From Cupriavidus laharis (GTDB taxonomy: Bacteria > Pseudomonadota > Gammaproteobacteria > Burkholderiales > Burkholderiaceae): 64,000 nucleotides of DNA. The notes beneath the pieces were generated by a model, which was not told the DNA's origin, did no database searches, and worked only from the letters and a program-made list of their open reading frames with translations. The position numbers and the translations under genes were made by a program. Position 1 is the first letter of the stretch, and each line of letters opens with the position of its first letter. Shown here in pieces: positions 10,061 through 18,304 of this stretch. The stretch covers positions 434,001 to 498,000 of the forward strand of contig NZ_CAJZAI010000004.1 of the NCBI RefSeq assembly GCF_914271435.1, read 5' to 3'.

Positions 10061-10294
10061 TCACTGCGGCCCGCTCCCGCCGCGCCCGGCGTTTTCCTCC
10101 GCGCGAGAACGCTCGGCGCGCGCTTCCGCTGCCTTGCGGCGCTGCCGCCTGCCTGGCGTCCCCATGATGTAGAGCACCAGCGCCACCGGGCCGGCACCAT
10201 ACAGCAGGAACGTGGCGACACCGGCAACGACGTTGCTCTCGGTGATCGCCATCATCAGTGCCACGTAGAGCCATCCGATGGCTACGATGTACAT
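10061..10294 (-). CDS. Small membrane protein divergent from phaC
   Basis: A 77-residue protein with two hydrophobic segments (YIVAIGWLYVALMMAI and VAGVATFLLYGAGPVALVLYIMG) and a basic then mixed-charge cytoplasmic tail (RRQRRKAAEARAERSRAEE). I do not recognise a named function. It is most likely an inner-membrane protein with both ends in the cytoplasm. It converges with pgeF (16 bp apart) and is divergent from phaC, with roughly 105 bp between its start and the phaC -35 box. Confidence 0.75.
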   Translation of the reverse strand: MYIVAIGWLYVALMMAITESNVVAGVATFLLYGAGPVALVLYIMGTPGRRQRRKAAEARAERSRAEENAGRGGSGPQ

Positions 10295-10349
10295 GAAACT
10301 TTCATCCTTCGCAGATAGCCTTTCGCGCTGGTCATTGTTCGCGCGGAGC

Positions 10350-10369
10350 CCTACCGCGAGGTAGGTTTT
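10350..10369 (+). terminator. Hairpin upstream of the phaC promoter, possible insulator
   Basis: A six-pair stem (10350-10355 with 10360-10365) is capped by a GCGA tetraloop and followed by TTTT. It sits about 35 bp upstream of the phaC -35 box and could stop read-through from rluD-pgeF. The stem is short, so this is tentative. Confidence 0.4.
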
Positions 10370-10400
10370 CCGGGCGGGTGCGCCGATGCAGTTTTCCGCA

Positions 10401-10430
10401 TTGACAGCGCGTACATTGCAAGGCAACAAT
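10401..10430 (+). promoter_or_regulatory. phaC sigma-70 promoter
   Basis: TTGACA (10401-10406), an 18-base spacer and AACAAT (10425-10430) form a sigma-70-like promoter with the same boxes I recall for the C. necator phaCAB promoter. TTGC-AAG-GCAA (10417-10427) is an inverted repeat inside the spacer and -10 region. The interval from here to the phaC start (10431-10698) is a long untranslated leader with no convincing ORF. Confidence 0.8.
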
Positions 10431-10698
10431 GACCTCGAATGTTGCGGAATCTCTCGTAGATTCCTTTGTTTTTGCCGGCAAGCATACCGCATGGCGTTGC
10501 CAGCCAGATTGTGGTGCGGGCCGGGCAGGGGACGTTATCCAGATGGAAGGGATAGCTGCATGCGGCAGTCCTGGATGCCCTGGTCGGGGGGCGATGCGCC
10601 AGGTCCATCCGGATTGCGTCTCCAGATGCATAAGTGCCGGCCAGGGCAATGTCCCGGGAGCCGGTCTGACATAGTGACGGCAGAGAGACAATTACATC

Positions 10699-12492
10699 AT
10701 GGCGACCGGCAAAGGTGCGGCAGCTTCCACATCGGAAGGCAAGTCCCAACCGTTCAAGTTCCCGCCGGGGCCATTGGATCCAGCAACGTGGCTGGAGTGG
10801 TCCCGTCAGTGGCAAGGCCCTGAGGGCAACGGCTCGGCGATTCCTCCGGGCTTCCCCGGATTCCCGGGATTCCAGGCGTTCGCGGCGAGTCCGCTGGCGG
10901 GCGTCAAGATCGACCCGGCCCAACTCACGGAAATCCAGCAGCGCTACATGCGCGACTTTGCCGAGCTGTGGCGTGGCCTGGCGGGAGGCGATACCGAGTC
11001 CGCCGGCAAGCTGCACGACCGGCGCTTCGCCAGCGAAGCGTGGCACAAGAACGCGCCGTATCGCTACACCGCTGCGTTCTACCTGCTCAATGCGCGCGCG
11101 CTGACGGAGCTGGCGGAGGCAGTCGAGGCAGATCCCAAGACTCGCCAGCGTATCCGCTTTGCCGTATCGCAATGGGTTGATGCGATGTCGCCCGCAAATT
11201 TCCTGGCCACCAATCCCGACGCCCAGCACCGCCTGATCGAGTCGGGCGGCGAATCGCTGCGCGCCGGTGTCCGCAACATGCTGGAAGACCTGGGCCGCGG
11301 AAAGATTTCGCAGACGGACGAGACAGCGTTCGAAGTTGGCCGCAACGTGGCGGTTACTGAAGGTGCGGTCGTTTATGAAAACGAATTCTTCCAGCTCCTG
11401 CAGTACAAGCCGTTGACCGACAAGGTCTATGCGCGCCCGCTGCTGCTGGTGCCGCCGTGCATCAACAAGTTCTACATTCTCGACCTGCAGCCGGAAAGCT
11501 CGCTGGTGCGGCATGCGGTGGAGCAGGGCCATACGGTGTTCCTGGTGTCGTGGCGCAATCCCGATGCCACCATGGCAGAGCGCACGTGGGACGACTACAT
11601 CGAGCACGCGGCCATCCGTGCTATCGAAGTGGCACGCGACATCAGCGGCCAGGACAAGATCAATGTGCTCGGCTTCTGCGTGGGCGGTACCATCCTGTCG
11701 ACCGCGCTGTCCGTGCTGGCATCGCGCGGCGAGCACCCCGCAGCCAGCCTGACGCTGCTGACCACGCTGCTGGACTTTGCCGATACCGGCATCCTTGACG
11801 TCTTCGTCGACGAAGCCCACGTCCAGTTGCGCGAAGCCACGCTAGGCGGCGCGGCCGGCGCGCCCTGCGGCCTGCTGCGTGGCGTGGAACTGGCCAATAC
11901 GTTCTCGTTCCTGCGTCCGAACGACCTGGTCTGGAACTACGTGGTCGACAACTACCTGAAGGGCAATACGCCGGTGCCGTTCGACCTGCTGTTCTGGAAC
12001 GGCGATGCGACCAATCTGCCGGGGCCGTGGTATTGCTGGTACTTGCGCCACACCTACCTGCAGGACGAGCTGAAGGTGCCCGGCAAGCTGGCCGTGTGCG
12101 ACGCGCCGGTCGACCTGGGCGCCATCGACGTGCCGACCTATATCTACGGCTCGCGCGAAGACCACATCGTGCCGTGGACGGCAGCGTATGCATCGACCGC
12201 CTTGCTCAAGAACAAGCTGCGGTTCGTGCTCGGGGCTTCCGGGCACATCGCCGGCGTCATCAACCCGCCGGCCAAGAACAAGCGCAGCCACTGGACCAAT
12301 GATGCACTGCCCGCTTCGGCCCACGACTGGCTCGCCGGCGCCGAGGAGCACCACGGCAGCTGGTGGCCGGACTGGATGACGTGGCTCGGCAAGCAGGCCG
12401 GTGCCAAGCGTGCCGCGCCGACCAGCTATGGCAATGCCCGCTACGCCGCCATCGAACCCGCGCCCGGCCGTTACGTCAAAGCCAAGGCATGA
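10699..12492 (+). CDS. phaC: Class I poly(3-hydroxyalkanoate) synthase PhaC
   Basis: This enzyme polymerises (R)-3-hydroxyacyl-CoA into polyhydroxybutyrate at the granule surface. The 597 residues include an N-terminal PhaC_N domain and an alpha/beta-hydrolase catalytic domain. The lipase-like box is GFCVGG with catalytic Cys327; Asp488 (SREDHIVPW) and His516 (ASGHIAG) complete the triad, matching C319/D480/H508 of the C. necator enzyme shifted by eight. The shift comes from extra residues in a Pro/Gly/Phe-rich stretch around residues 50-64 (PPGFPGFPGFQAF). The start has a purine-rich AGAGAGA site. It is the first gene of phaCAB. Confidence 0.98.
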   Translation: MATGKGAAASTSEGKSQPFKFPPGPLDPATWLEWSRQWQGPEGNGSAIPPGFPGFPGFQAFAASPLAGVKIDPAQLTEIQQRYMRDFAELWRGLAGGDTESAGKLHDRRFASEAWHKNAPYRYTAAFYLLNARALTELAEAVEADPKTRQRIRFAVSQWVDAMSPANFLATNPDAQHRLIESGGESLRAGVRNMLEDLGRGKISQTDETAFEVGRNVAVTEGAVVYENEFFQLLQYKPLTDKVYARPLLLVPPCINKFYILDLQPESSLVRHAVEQGHTVFLVSWRNPDATMAERTWDDYIEHAAIRAIEVARDISGQDKINVLGFCVGGTILSTALSVLASRGEHPAASLTLLTTLLDFADTGILDVFVDEAHVQLREATLGGAAGAPCGLLRGVELANTFSFLRPNDLVWNYVVDNYLKGNTPVPFDLLFWNGDATNLPGPWYCWYLRHTYLQDELKVPGKLAVCDAPVDLGAIDVPTYIYGSREDHIVPWTAAYASTALLKNKLRFVLGASGHIAGVINPPAKNKRSHWTNDALPASAHDWLAGAEEHHGSWWPDWMTWLGKQAGAKRAAPTSYGNARYAAIEPAPGRYVKAKA

Positions 12493-12497
12493 CTCTT

Positions 12498-12530
12498 GCG
12501 GGCGGTCCCGGCGTTACGGGACCTGCCCGC
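12498..12530 (+). promoter_or_regulatory. Strong hairpin in phaC-phaA spacer
   Basis: Arms 12498-12510 and 12517-12530 form a 13-pair, nearly all G-C stem with one bulged T and a six-base loop. There is no U tract, so it is not a simple terminator. It lies just after the phaC stop and ahead of the phaA ribosome-binding site (GAGAGGA). An mRNA processing, stability or attenuation role is inferred. Confidence 0.55.
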
Positions 12531-12564
12531 TGACCACCCCAGATACCCATTGAGAGGACTGCAA

Positions 12565-13746
12565 ATGACCGATATCGTCATCGTTTCCGCCGCCCGTACC
12601 GCCGTAGGCAAGTTTGGCGGCTCGCTTGCGAAGATTCCGGCCCCGGAACTGGGCGCCATCGCCATCAAGGCCGCGCTGGAACGCGCAGGCGTGAAGCCGG
12701 ACCAGGTCAGCGAAGTGATCATGGGCCAGGTGCTGGCGGCCGGTTCGGGCCAGAACCCGGCACGCCAGGCATCCATCAAGGCGGGCCTGCCCGCGTCGGT
12801 GCCGGCAATGACCATCAACAAGGTGTGCGGCTCCGGCCTGAAGGCCGTGATGCTGGCGGCCAATGCCATCGCCGCCGGCGATGCCGAGATCGTGGTTGCT
12901 GGTGGACAGGAGAACATGAGCGCCGCGCCGCACGTGCTGCCGGGCTCGCGCGATGGCTTCCGTATGGGGGACACCAAGCTGGTCGACACCATGATCGTGG
13001 ATGGCCTGTGGGACGTGTACAACCAGTACCACATGGGTATCACCGCCGAGAATGTGGCCAAGGAATACGGCATCACCCGCGAAGCGCAGGACGAGTTCGC
13101 CGTGGCTTCGCAGAACAAGGCCGAGGCTGCGCAGAAGGCCGGCAAGTTCAATGACGAGATCGTCCCGGTGATGATTCCGCAGCGCAAGGGCGACCCGCTG
13201 GCCTTCGACAAGGACGAGTACGTCCGCCAGGGTGCCACGCTGGACAGCATGGCCGGCCTGAAGCCTGCCTTTGACAAGGCCGGCACGGTGACCGCCGCCA
13301 ATGCGTCGGGCCTTAACGACGGTGCTGCCGCCGTGGTGGTGATGTCAGCCGCCAAGGCGAAGGAACTGGGCCTGACGCCGCTGGCGACGATCAAGGCCTA
13401 CGCCAATGCCGGCGTGGACCCGAAGGTCATGGGCATGGGCCCGGTGCCGGCGTCCAAGCGTTGCCTGTCGCGCGCGGGTTGGGGCGTGGGCGACCTGGAC
13501 CTGATGGAAATCAACGAAGCCTTCGCCGCGCAGGCGCTGGCCGTGCACCAGCAAATGGGCTGGGATACGTCCAAGGTCAACGTGAACGGTGGTGCCATCG
13601 CCATTGGCCACCCGATCGGGGCATCGGGCTGCCGTATCCTGGTGACGCTGCTGCATGAGATGAAGCGCCGCGACGCGAAGAAGGGTCTGGCCTCGCTGTG
13701 CATCGGCGGCGGCATGGGCGTGGCGCTGGCGGTCGAACGCAATTAA
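12565..13746 (+). CDS. phaA: Acetyl-CoA acetyltransferase (beta-ketothiolase) PhaA
   Basis: PhaA condenses two acetyl-CoA to acetoacetyl-CoA, the first step of PHB synthesis. The 393 residues match the family exactly: nucleophile Cys88 (NKVCGSGLK), His349 (GHPIGASG) and Cys379 (LCIGGGMG), the catalytic set of biosynthetic thiolases. The start [19 protein letters not shown] follows GAGAGGA. It is the second gene of the operon, 72 bp from phaC and 72 bp from phaB. The region [14 protein letters not shown] matches the PhaA type more than the BktB type. Confidence 0.98.
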   Translation: MTDIVIVSAARTAVGKFGGSLAKIPAPELGAIAIKAALERAGVKPDQVSEVIMGQVLAAGSGQNPARQASIKAGLPASVPAMTINKVCGSGLKAVMLAANAIAAGDAEIVVAGGQENMSAAPHVLPGSRDGFRMGDTKLVDTMIVDGLWDVYNQYHMGITAENVAKEYGITREAQDEFAVASQNKAEAAQKAGKFNDEIVPVMIPQRKGDPLAFDKDEYVRQGATLDSMAGLKPAFDKAGTVTAANASGLNDGAAAVVVMSAAKAKELGLTPLATIKAYANAGVDPKVMGMGPVPASKRCLSRAGWGVGDLDLMEINEAFAAQALAVHQQMGWDTSKVNVNGGAIAIGHPIGASGCRILVTLLHEMKRRDAKKGLASLCIGGGMGVALAVERN

Positions 13747-13754
13747 TGGGTGTA

Positions 13755-13785
13755 CCTGGGCGCGCAGCGGTTCGCGCGGCCCAGG
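13755..13785 (+). promoter_or_regulatory. Strong hairpin in phaA-phaB spacer
   Basis: Arms 13755-13765 and 13774-13785 form an 11-pair G-C-rich stem with one bulged G and an eight-base loop. It is followed by an A-rich stretch and the phaB AAGGAG site, not a U tract. Its placement mirrors the hairpin in the phaC-phaA spacer. Confidence 0.5.
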
Positions 13786-13818
13786 CAAAGATAACGAAGA
13801 GCCAATCAAGGAGTGGAC

Positions 13819-14559
13819 ATGACTCAGCGCATTGCATATGTGACCGGCGGTATGGGCGGCATCGGGACCGCGATCTGCCAACGTCTCGCCAAGGATGGCT
13901 TCCGCGTGGTGGCCGGCTGCGGCCCCAATTCGCCGCGTCGCGAGCGGTGGATCGAGCAGCAGAAGGCGCTCGGCTTCGACTTCGTTGCCTCCGAGGGCAA
14001 CGTGGCTGACTGGGATTCGACCAAGGCTGCGTTCGACAAGGTCAAGGCTGAAGTCGGCGAGGTGGATGTGCTGATCAACAATGCTGGCATCACGCGCGAC
14101 GTGGTGTTCCGCAAGATGACCCGCGCCGACTGGGATGCGGTGATCGACACCAACCTGACCTCGCTGTTCAACGTGACCAAGCAGGTCATCGATGGCATGG
14201 TCGATCGCGGCTGGGGCCGCATCGTGAACATCTCGTCGGTGAACGGGCAGAAGGGCCAGTTCGGCCAGACCAACTACTCGACCGCCAAGGCCGGCCTGCA
14301 TGGTTTCACCATGGCGCTGGCGCAGGAAGTGGCGACCAAGGGCGTGACGGTGAACACCGTTTCGCCGGGCTATATCGCCACGGACATGGTCAAGGCCATC
14401 CGCCAGGACGTGCTGGACAAGATCGTCGGCACCATCCCGGTCAAGCGTCTGGGCGAGCCGTCGGAAATCGCGTCTATCTGCGCGTGGCTGTCTTCGGAAG
14501 AGTCGGGCTTCTCTACTGGTGCCGACTTCTCGCTGAACGGCGGTCTGCACATGGGCTGA
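13819..14559 (+). CDS. phaB: Acetoacetyl-CoA reductase PhaB
   Basis: PhaB reduces acetoacetyl-CoA to (R)-3-hydroxybutyryl-CoA with NADPH. It is a 246-residue short-chain dehydrogenase: cofactor loop GGMGGIG, NNAG motif, and catalytic Ser (NISSVNGQ), Tyr153 and Lys157 (NYSTAK). The ATG at 13819 is preceded by AAGGAG at a good distance; a GTG two codons earlier is less likely. The C-terminus NGGLHMG is typical. It is the third gene of phaCAB, followed by a strong terminator. Confidence 0.98.
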   Translation: MTQRIAYVTGGMGGIGTAICQRLAKDGFRVVAGCGPNSPRRERWIEQQKALGFDFVASEGNVADWDSTKAAFDKVKAEVGEVDVLINNAGITRDVVFRKMTRADWDAVIDTNLTSLFNVTKQVIDGMVDRGWGRIVNISSVNGQKGQFGQTNYSTAKAGLHGFTMALAQEVATKGVTVNTVSPGYIATDMVKAIRQDVLDKIVGTIPVKRLGEPSEIASICAWLSSEESGFSTGADFSLNGGLHMG

Positions 14560-14631
14560 TCGGGCCCTGCTTGCTGCTCGGGCGCACTGTTTTTGCGGTG
14601 CAGCCAGCGCGGCGCACAAGCTGATGCCGAG

Positions 14632-14672
14632 AACGATCTGCGGGCCCTTCGGGGCCCGCAGATCGTTTGTGC
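14632..14672 (+). terminator. phaCAB operon terminator with UUCG tetraloop
   Basis: A perfect 16-pair stem (14632-14647 with 14652-14667) is closed by C(UUCG)G, an extra-stable tetraloop, and followed by a weak TTTGT tail. It lies 73 bases after the phaB stop. Confidence 0.85.
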
Positions 14673-14877
14673 GTGCGGGTTTTCCTTAAGCCGCCCGGCT
14701 TTTCTTAGTGCTTTGTTGGGCATAGAATCAGGTCAGCGGCACGGTCGGCACCATTGTCGTGCAACGTGCGGCCTTCGCGGGGGCGAAGGCGACAAGGCAC
14801 TGGCGGCAATGCCCGCGAGTGCGCACATAGTATCTTTTCACGACCTTTCAGATGGCCCGGCAGTACCGGTTTGCGCA

Positions 14878-14897
14878 CTGCACCGCATGCGGTGCAG
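14878..14897. promoter_or_regulatory. Perfect 20-bp palindrome upstream of phaR, candidate PhaR operator
   Basis: The block 14878-14897 equals its own reverse complement: CTGCACCGCA and its mirror. It is 38 bp upstream of the phaR start. PhaR proteins bind TGC-rich inverted repeats of CTGC...GCAG type and repress their own gene in related bacteria, so autoregulation is a reasonable inference. The rest of the 14560-14934 gap holds the phaB terminator and no convincing gene. Confidence 0.5.
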
Positions 14898-14934
14898 CAG
14901 CGCCCATCAGCGACGACAAGAGGACAGAGTACCG

Positions 14935-15486
14935 ATGGCCACGAGCAAAAAAGGCGCAGAGCGACTGATCAAGAAATACCCCAATCGCAGGCTCTACGAT
15001 ACCCAGACCAGCACCTACATCACGCTGGCCGACGTGAAGCAACTGGTCATGGATTCCGAAGACTTTAAGGTCGTCGACGCCAAGTCCGGTGACGAGCTGA
15101 CGCGCAGCATCCTGCTGCAGATCATCCTGGAAGAAGAGACCGGCGGCGTGCCGATGTTCTCCAGCGCCATGCTGTCGCAGATCATCCGTTTCTACGGTCA
15201 TGCCATGCAGGGCATGATGGGCACCTACCTGGAAAAGAACATCCAGGCCTTCATCGACATCCAGAACAAGCTGGCCGAGAACTCCAAGGGCCTGTACTCC
15301 GGCGAAGCCTTCAGCCCTGACATGTGGTCCCAGTTCATGAACATGCAGGGGCCGATGATGCAGGGCATGATGAGCAACTACATCGAACAGAGCAAGAACC
15401 TGTTCGTGCAGATGCAGGAGCAGATGCAGAACCAGGCCAAGAATATGTTCGGGACGTTCCCGTTCAATCAGCCGGACAAGAAGTAG
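14935..15486 (+). CDS. phaR: Polyhydroxyalkanoate synthesis repressor PhaR
   Basis: PhaR is a cytoplasmic repressor of phasin genes and of itself; it also binds nascent PHB granules, which releases it from DNA. The 183 residues contain the N-terminal PHB/PHA accumulation regulator DNA-binding domain (KKYPNRRLYDTQTSTYITLADVK, about residues 12-35) and the PHB_acc domain (MFSSAMLSQIIRFYGHAMQ), then a Met/Gln-rich helix (MQGMMSNYIEQ; QMQEQMQNQ) suited to granule or oligomer contacts. The start MATSKKGAERLI follows AGAGGACAGAG. The length equals the C. necator protein as I recall it. Confidence 0.97.
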   Translation: MATSKKGAERLIKKYPNRRLYDTQTSTYITLADVKQLVMDSEDFKVVDAKSGDELTRSILLQIILEEETGGVPMFSSAMLSQIIRFYGHAMQGMMGTYLEKNIQAFIDIQNKLAENSKGLYSGEAFSPDMWSQFMNMQGPMMQGMMSNYIEQSKNLFVQMQEQMQNQAKNMFGTFPFNQPDKK

Positions 15487-15638
15487 GGCGCCAGGCTCTT
15501 ACAACGGCGGGCCTGCGCTAGCCCGCTGCTCAGGGTAAAATCGCGGTCGTTTATGGCGGCGGGCCAATCATGGCTCGGTCGCCTTTATTCATTGTGGCGT
15601 GCCGGCTTGCGGACTCGCCCAGATACCGCGTGTCCCCC

Positions 15639-17009
15639 ATGTCGTCTGAATCCAATTTGTCTACGTCTGCACCGAAAGTCGGTTTTGTATCACTTGGCTG
15701 TCCCAAGGCTCTTGTCGACTCCGAACAGATCATCACCCAGCTGCGCGCCGAGGGCTATGCCATCAGCGGCACTTATGACGGTGCCGACCTGGTCGTGGTC
15801 AATACCTGCGGCTTTATCGACGAGGCCGTCCAGGAAAGCCTGGATGCCATCGGCGAGGCGCTGACCGAGAATGGCAAGGTCATCGTGACCGGTTGCCTGG
15901 GGGCCAAGAAGGATGCGGCGGGGCACGACATCGTATCGTCGGTGCACCCGAAGGTCCTGGCCGTGACCGGCCCGCATGCGCTGGGAGAGGTCATGCAGGC
16001 GGTGCACACGCACCTGCCCAAGCCGCATGACCCCTTCACCGACCTGGTGCCGGCGGCTGGCATCAAGCTCACGCCCAAGCATTACGCCTACCTGAAGATC
16101 TCCGAGGGCTGCAACCATCGCTGCTCGTTCTGCATCATCCCGTCGATGCGTGGCGACCTCGTGTCGCGCCCCGTGGCCGAGGTCATGCTGGAAGCCGAGA
16201 ACCTGTTTAAAGCTGGCGTCAAGGAGCTGCTGGTGATCTCGCAGGACACCAGCGCCTACGGCGTGGATGTGAAGTACCGTACCGGCTTCTGGAACGGCCG
16301 TCCGCTCAAGACCCGCATGACCGAACTCGTGGCGGCGCTGGGCGAACTGGCGGCCCAATACGGTGCCTGGGTGCGCCTGCACTATGTGTACCCATACCCG
16401 CACGTCGACGAGATCATTCCGCTGATGAACGGCGGCCATGTGCTGCCGTATCTGGACGTGCCGCTGCAGCACGCTCACCCGGACGTGCTCAAGCGCATGA
16501 AGCGCCCGGCCAATGCCGAGAAGACCCTGGACCGCATTCGCGCCTGGCGCGAGGTATGCCCGGACCTGACGATCCGCAGCACGTTTATCGCCGGCTTCCC
16601 GGGCGAGACCGAGGCCGAGTTCCAGACCCTGCTGGATTTCATCGCCGAGGCCGAACTGGACCGCGTGGGCTGCTTTGCCTATTCGCCGGTGGAAGGCGCC
16701 ACTGCCAACGACCTGCCGGGCGCGCTGCCGGACGAAGTGCGCGAGGAACGCCGTGCGCGCTTCATGGAAGTGGCCGAGGCAGTCTCCGCGCGCCGCCTGC
16801 AGCGCAAGGTCGGTCAGACGCTGCGCGTGCTGGTGGACGAGGTGAACCAGGACGGCGGCATCGGCCGCTCGTCGGCCGACGCGCCGGAAATCGACGGCCT
16901 GGTCTATATCGCGCAGCCGGCCAAGCCATCGCAGCGATATCGCGCCGGCGATTTCGTCCAGGTGAAGATCACTGGCGCGGACGGCCATGACCTGTGGGGT
17001 GAAATATGA
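15639..17009 (+). CDS. rimO: Ribosomal protein S12 methylthiotransferase RimO
   Basis: RimO is a radical-SAM enzyme that adds a methylthio group to the conserved Asp of ribosomal protein S12. The 456 residues comprise an N-terminal UPF0004/MTTase domain ([16 protein letters not shown]), the radical-SAM core with CNHRCSFC binding the [4Fe-4S] cluster, and a C-terminal TRAM domain ([27 protein letters not shown]). The start MSSESN is preferred, since the preceding 23 codons are not family-like. It has its own TAAAAT-like -10 region near 15536 after a GC-rich dyad (15515-15533), so transcription is probably separate from phaR. Confidence 0.96.
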   Translation: MSSESNLSTSAPKVGFVSLGCPKALVDSEQIITQLRAEGYAISGTYDGADLVVVNTCGFIDEAVQESLDAIGEALTENGKVIVTGCLGAKKDAAGHDIVSSVHPKVLAVTGPHALGEVMQAVHTHLPKPHDPFTDLVPAAGIKLTPKHYAYLKISEGCNHRCSFCIIPSMRGDLVSRPVAEVMLEAENLFKAGVKELLVISQDTSAYGVDVKYRTGFWNGRPLKTRMTELVAALGELAAQYGAWVRLHYVYPYPHVDEIIPLMNGGHVLPYLDVPLQHAHPDVLKRMKRPANAEKTLDRIRAWREVCPDLTIRSTFIAGFPGETEAEFQTLLDFIAEAELDRVGCFAYSPVEGATANDLPGALPDEVREERRARFMEVAEAVSARRLQRKVGQTLRVLVDEVNQDGGIGRSSADAPEIDGLVYIAQPAKPSQRYRAGDFVQVKITGADGHDLWGEI

Positions 17010-17045
17010 CGCAGCCTGCGTTGGCTGCCCTTAGGTAAAAGTACG

Positions 17046-17078
17046 ATCGTTCGATTCCGTCGCGATGCACGCTATACT
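17046..17078 (+). promoter_or_regulatory. Candidate bktB promoter with overlapping dyad
   Basis: A good -10 box TATACT (17073-17078) is 17 bases from a poor -35 (TTCGAT). The inverted repeat ATCG-TT-CGAT (17046-17055) covers that -35 position, which would suit a regulator acting there. This is inferred from base pattern only. Confidence 0.4.
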
Positions 17079-17111
17079 GTGCACCGCAACATAACCTCAT
17101 GGAGACGAGAC

Positions 17112-18296
17112 ATGACGCGTGAAGTCGTAGTGGTGAGTGGCGTACGTACCGCAATCGGGACCTTCGGCGGCAGCCTGAAGGATATGGCACCTGTCGATAT
17201 GGGCGCGCTCGTGGTGCGAGAGGCACTGGCGCGTGCCCAGGTATCCGGCGATGATGTCGGCCATGTCGTATTCGGCAATGTGATCCAGACCGAGCCGCGC
17301 GACATGTACTTGGGCCGTGTGGCAGCCGTCAACGGCGGAGTCTCGATTAACGCCCCCGCGCTGACCGTGAACCGCCTGTGCGGCTCGGGCCTGCAGGCCA
17401 TCATCAGCGCATCGCAGAGCATCCTGCTTGGTGATACCGATATCGCGATCGGCGGCGGAGCCGAGAGCATGAGCCGTGCGCCATACCTGGCGCCGGCGGC
17501 ACGCTGGGGCGCCCGCATGGGTGATGCCAGTATGGTCGACATGATGCTGGGCGCGCTGCACGACCCGTTCCATCGCATCCACATGGGCGTCACGGCCGAA
17601 AACGTGGCCAAGGAATACGACATCAGCCGCACCCAGCAGGACGAGGCCGCCCTGGAGTCGCACCGCCGCGCTTCGGCAGCCATCAAGGCCGGCTACTTCA
17701 AAGACCAGATCGTTCCGGTGACGCTCAAGAGCCGTAAGGGCGAAGTGAGCTTCGATACCGACGAGCACGTGCGCCACGACGCCACCATTGACGACATGAC
17801 CAAGCTCAAGCCGGTCTTCGCCAAGGAGAACGGCACCGTGACCGCGGGCAATGCGTCGGGCCTGAACGATGCCGCCGCCGCGGTCGTCCTGATGGAGCGC
17901 GCCGAAGCCGAGCGCCGCGGTCTGAAGCCGCTGGCACGCCTGGTGTCATACGGCCACGCGGGCGTAGACCCGAAGACCATGGGCATTGGCCCGGTTCCGG
18001 CCACGAAGATTGCGCTGGAGCGCGCCGGCCTGTCGGTGTCCGATCTGGACGTGATCGAAGCCAATGAAGCGTTTGCCGCACAGGCCTGCGCAGTAACCAA
18101 GGCGCTGGGTCTTGACCCGGCCAAGGTCAACCCGAACGGCTCCGGCATTTCGCTGGGCCACCCGATCGGGGCTACTGGCGCGCTGATTACGGTCAAGGCC
18201 GTCTACGAGCTGCAACGCGTGCAGGGCCGCTATGCGCTGGTGACGATGTGCATCGGCGGCGGCCAGGGCATTGCTGCCATCTTCGAGCGCATCTGA
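17112..18296 (+). CDS. bktB: Beta-ketothiolase BktB
   Basis: A 394-residue thiolase with broader chain length than PhaA; in C. necator BktB makes 3-ketovaleryl-CoA and so supports hydroxyvalerate-containing polymer. Catalytic residues: Cys90 (NRLCGSGLQ), His350 (GHPIGATG) and Cys380 (MCIGGGQG). The N-terminus MTREVVVVSGVRTAIGTFGG and the phrase EPRDMYLGRVAAVNGGV are characteristic of BktB and differ from PhaA. The start ATG follows GGAGACGAGAC. It is transcribed apart from phaCAB, behind rimO. Confidence 0.93.
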   Translation: MTREVVVVSGVRTAIGTFGGSLKDMAPVDMGALVVREALARAQVSGDDVGHVVFGNVIQTEPRDMYLGRVAAVNGGVSINAPALTVNRLCGSGLQAIISASQSILLGDTDIAIGGGAESMSRAPYLAPAARWGARMGDASMVDMMLGALHDPFHRIHMGVTAENVAKEYDISRTQQDEAALESHRRASAAIKAGYFKDQIVPVTLKSRKGEVSFDTDEHVRHDATIDDMTKLKPVFAKENGTVTAGNASGLNDAAAAVVLMERAEAERRGLKPLARLVSYGHAGVDPKTMGIGPVPATKIALERAGLSVSDLDVIEANEAFAAQACAVTKALGLDPAKVNPNGSGISLGHPIGATGALITVKAVYELQRVQGRYALVTMCIGGGQGIAAIFERI

Positions 18297-18304
18297 GTTT
18301 GCCG

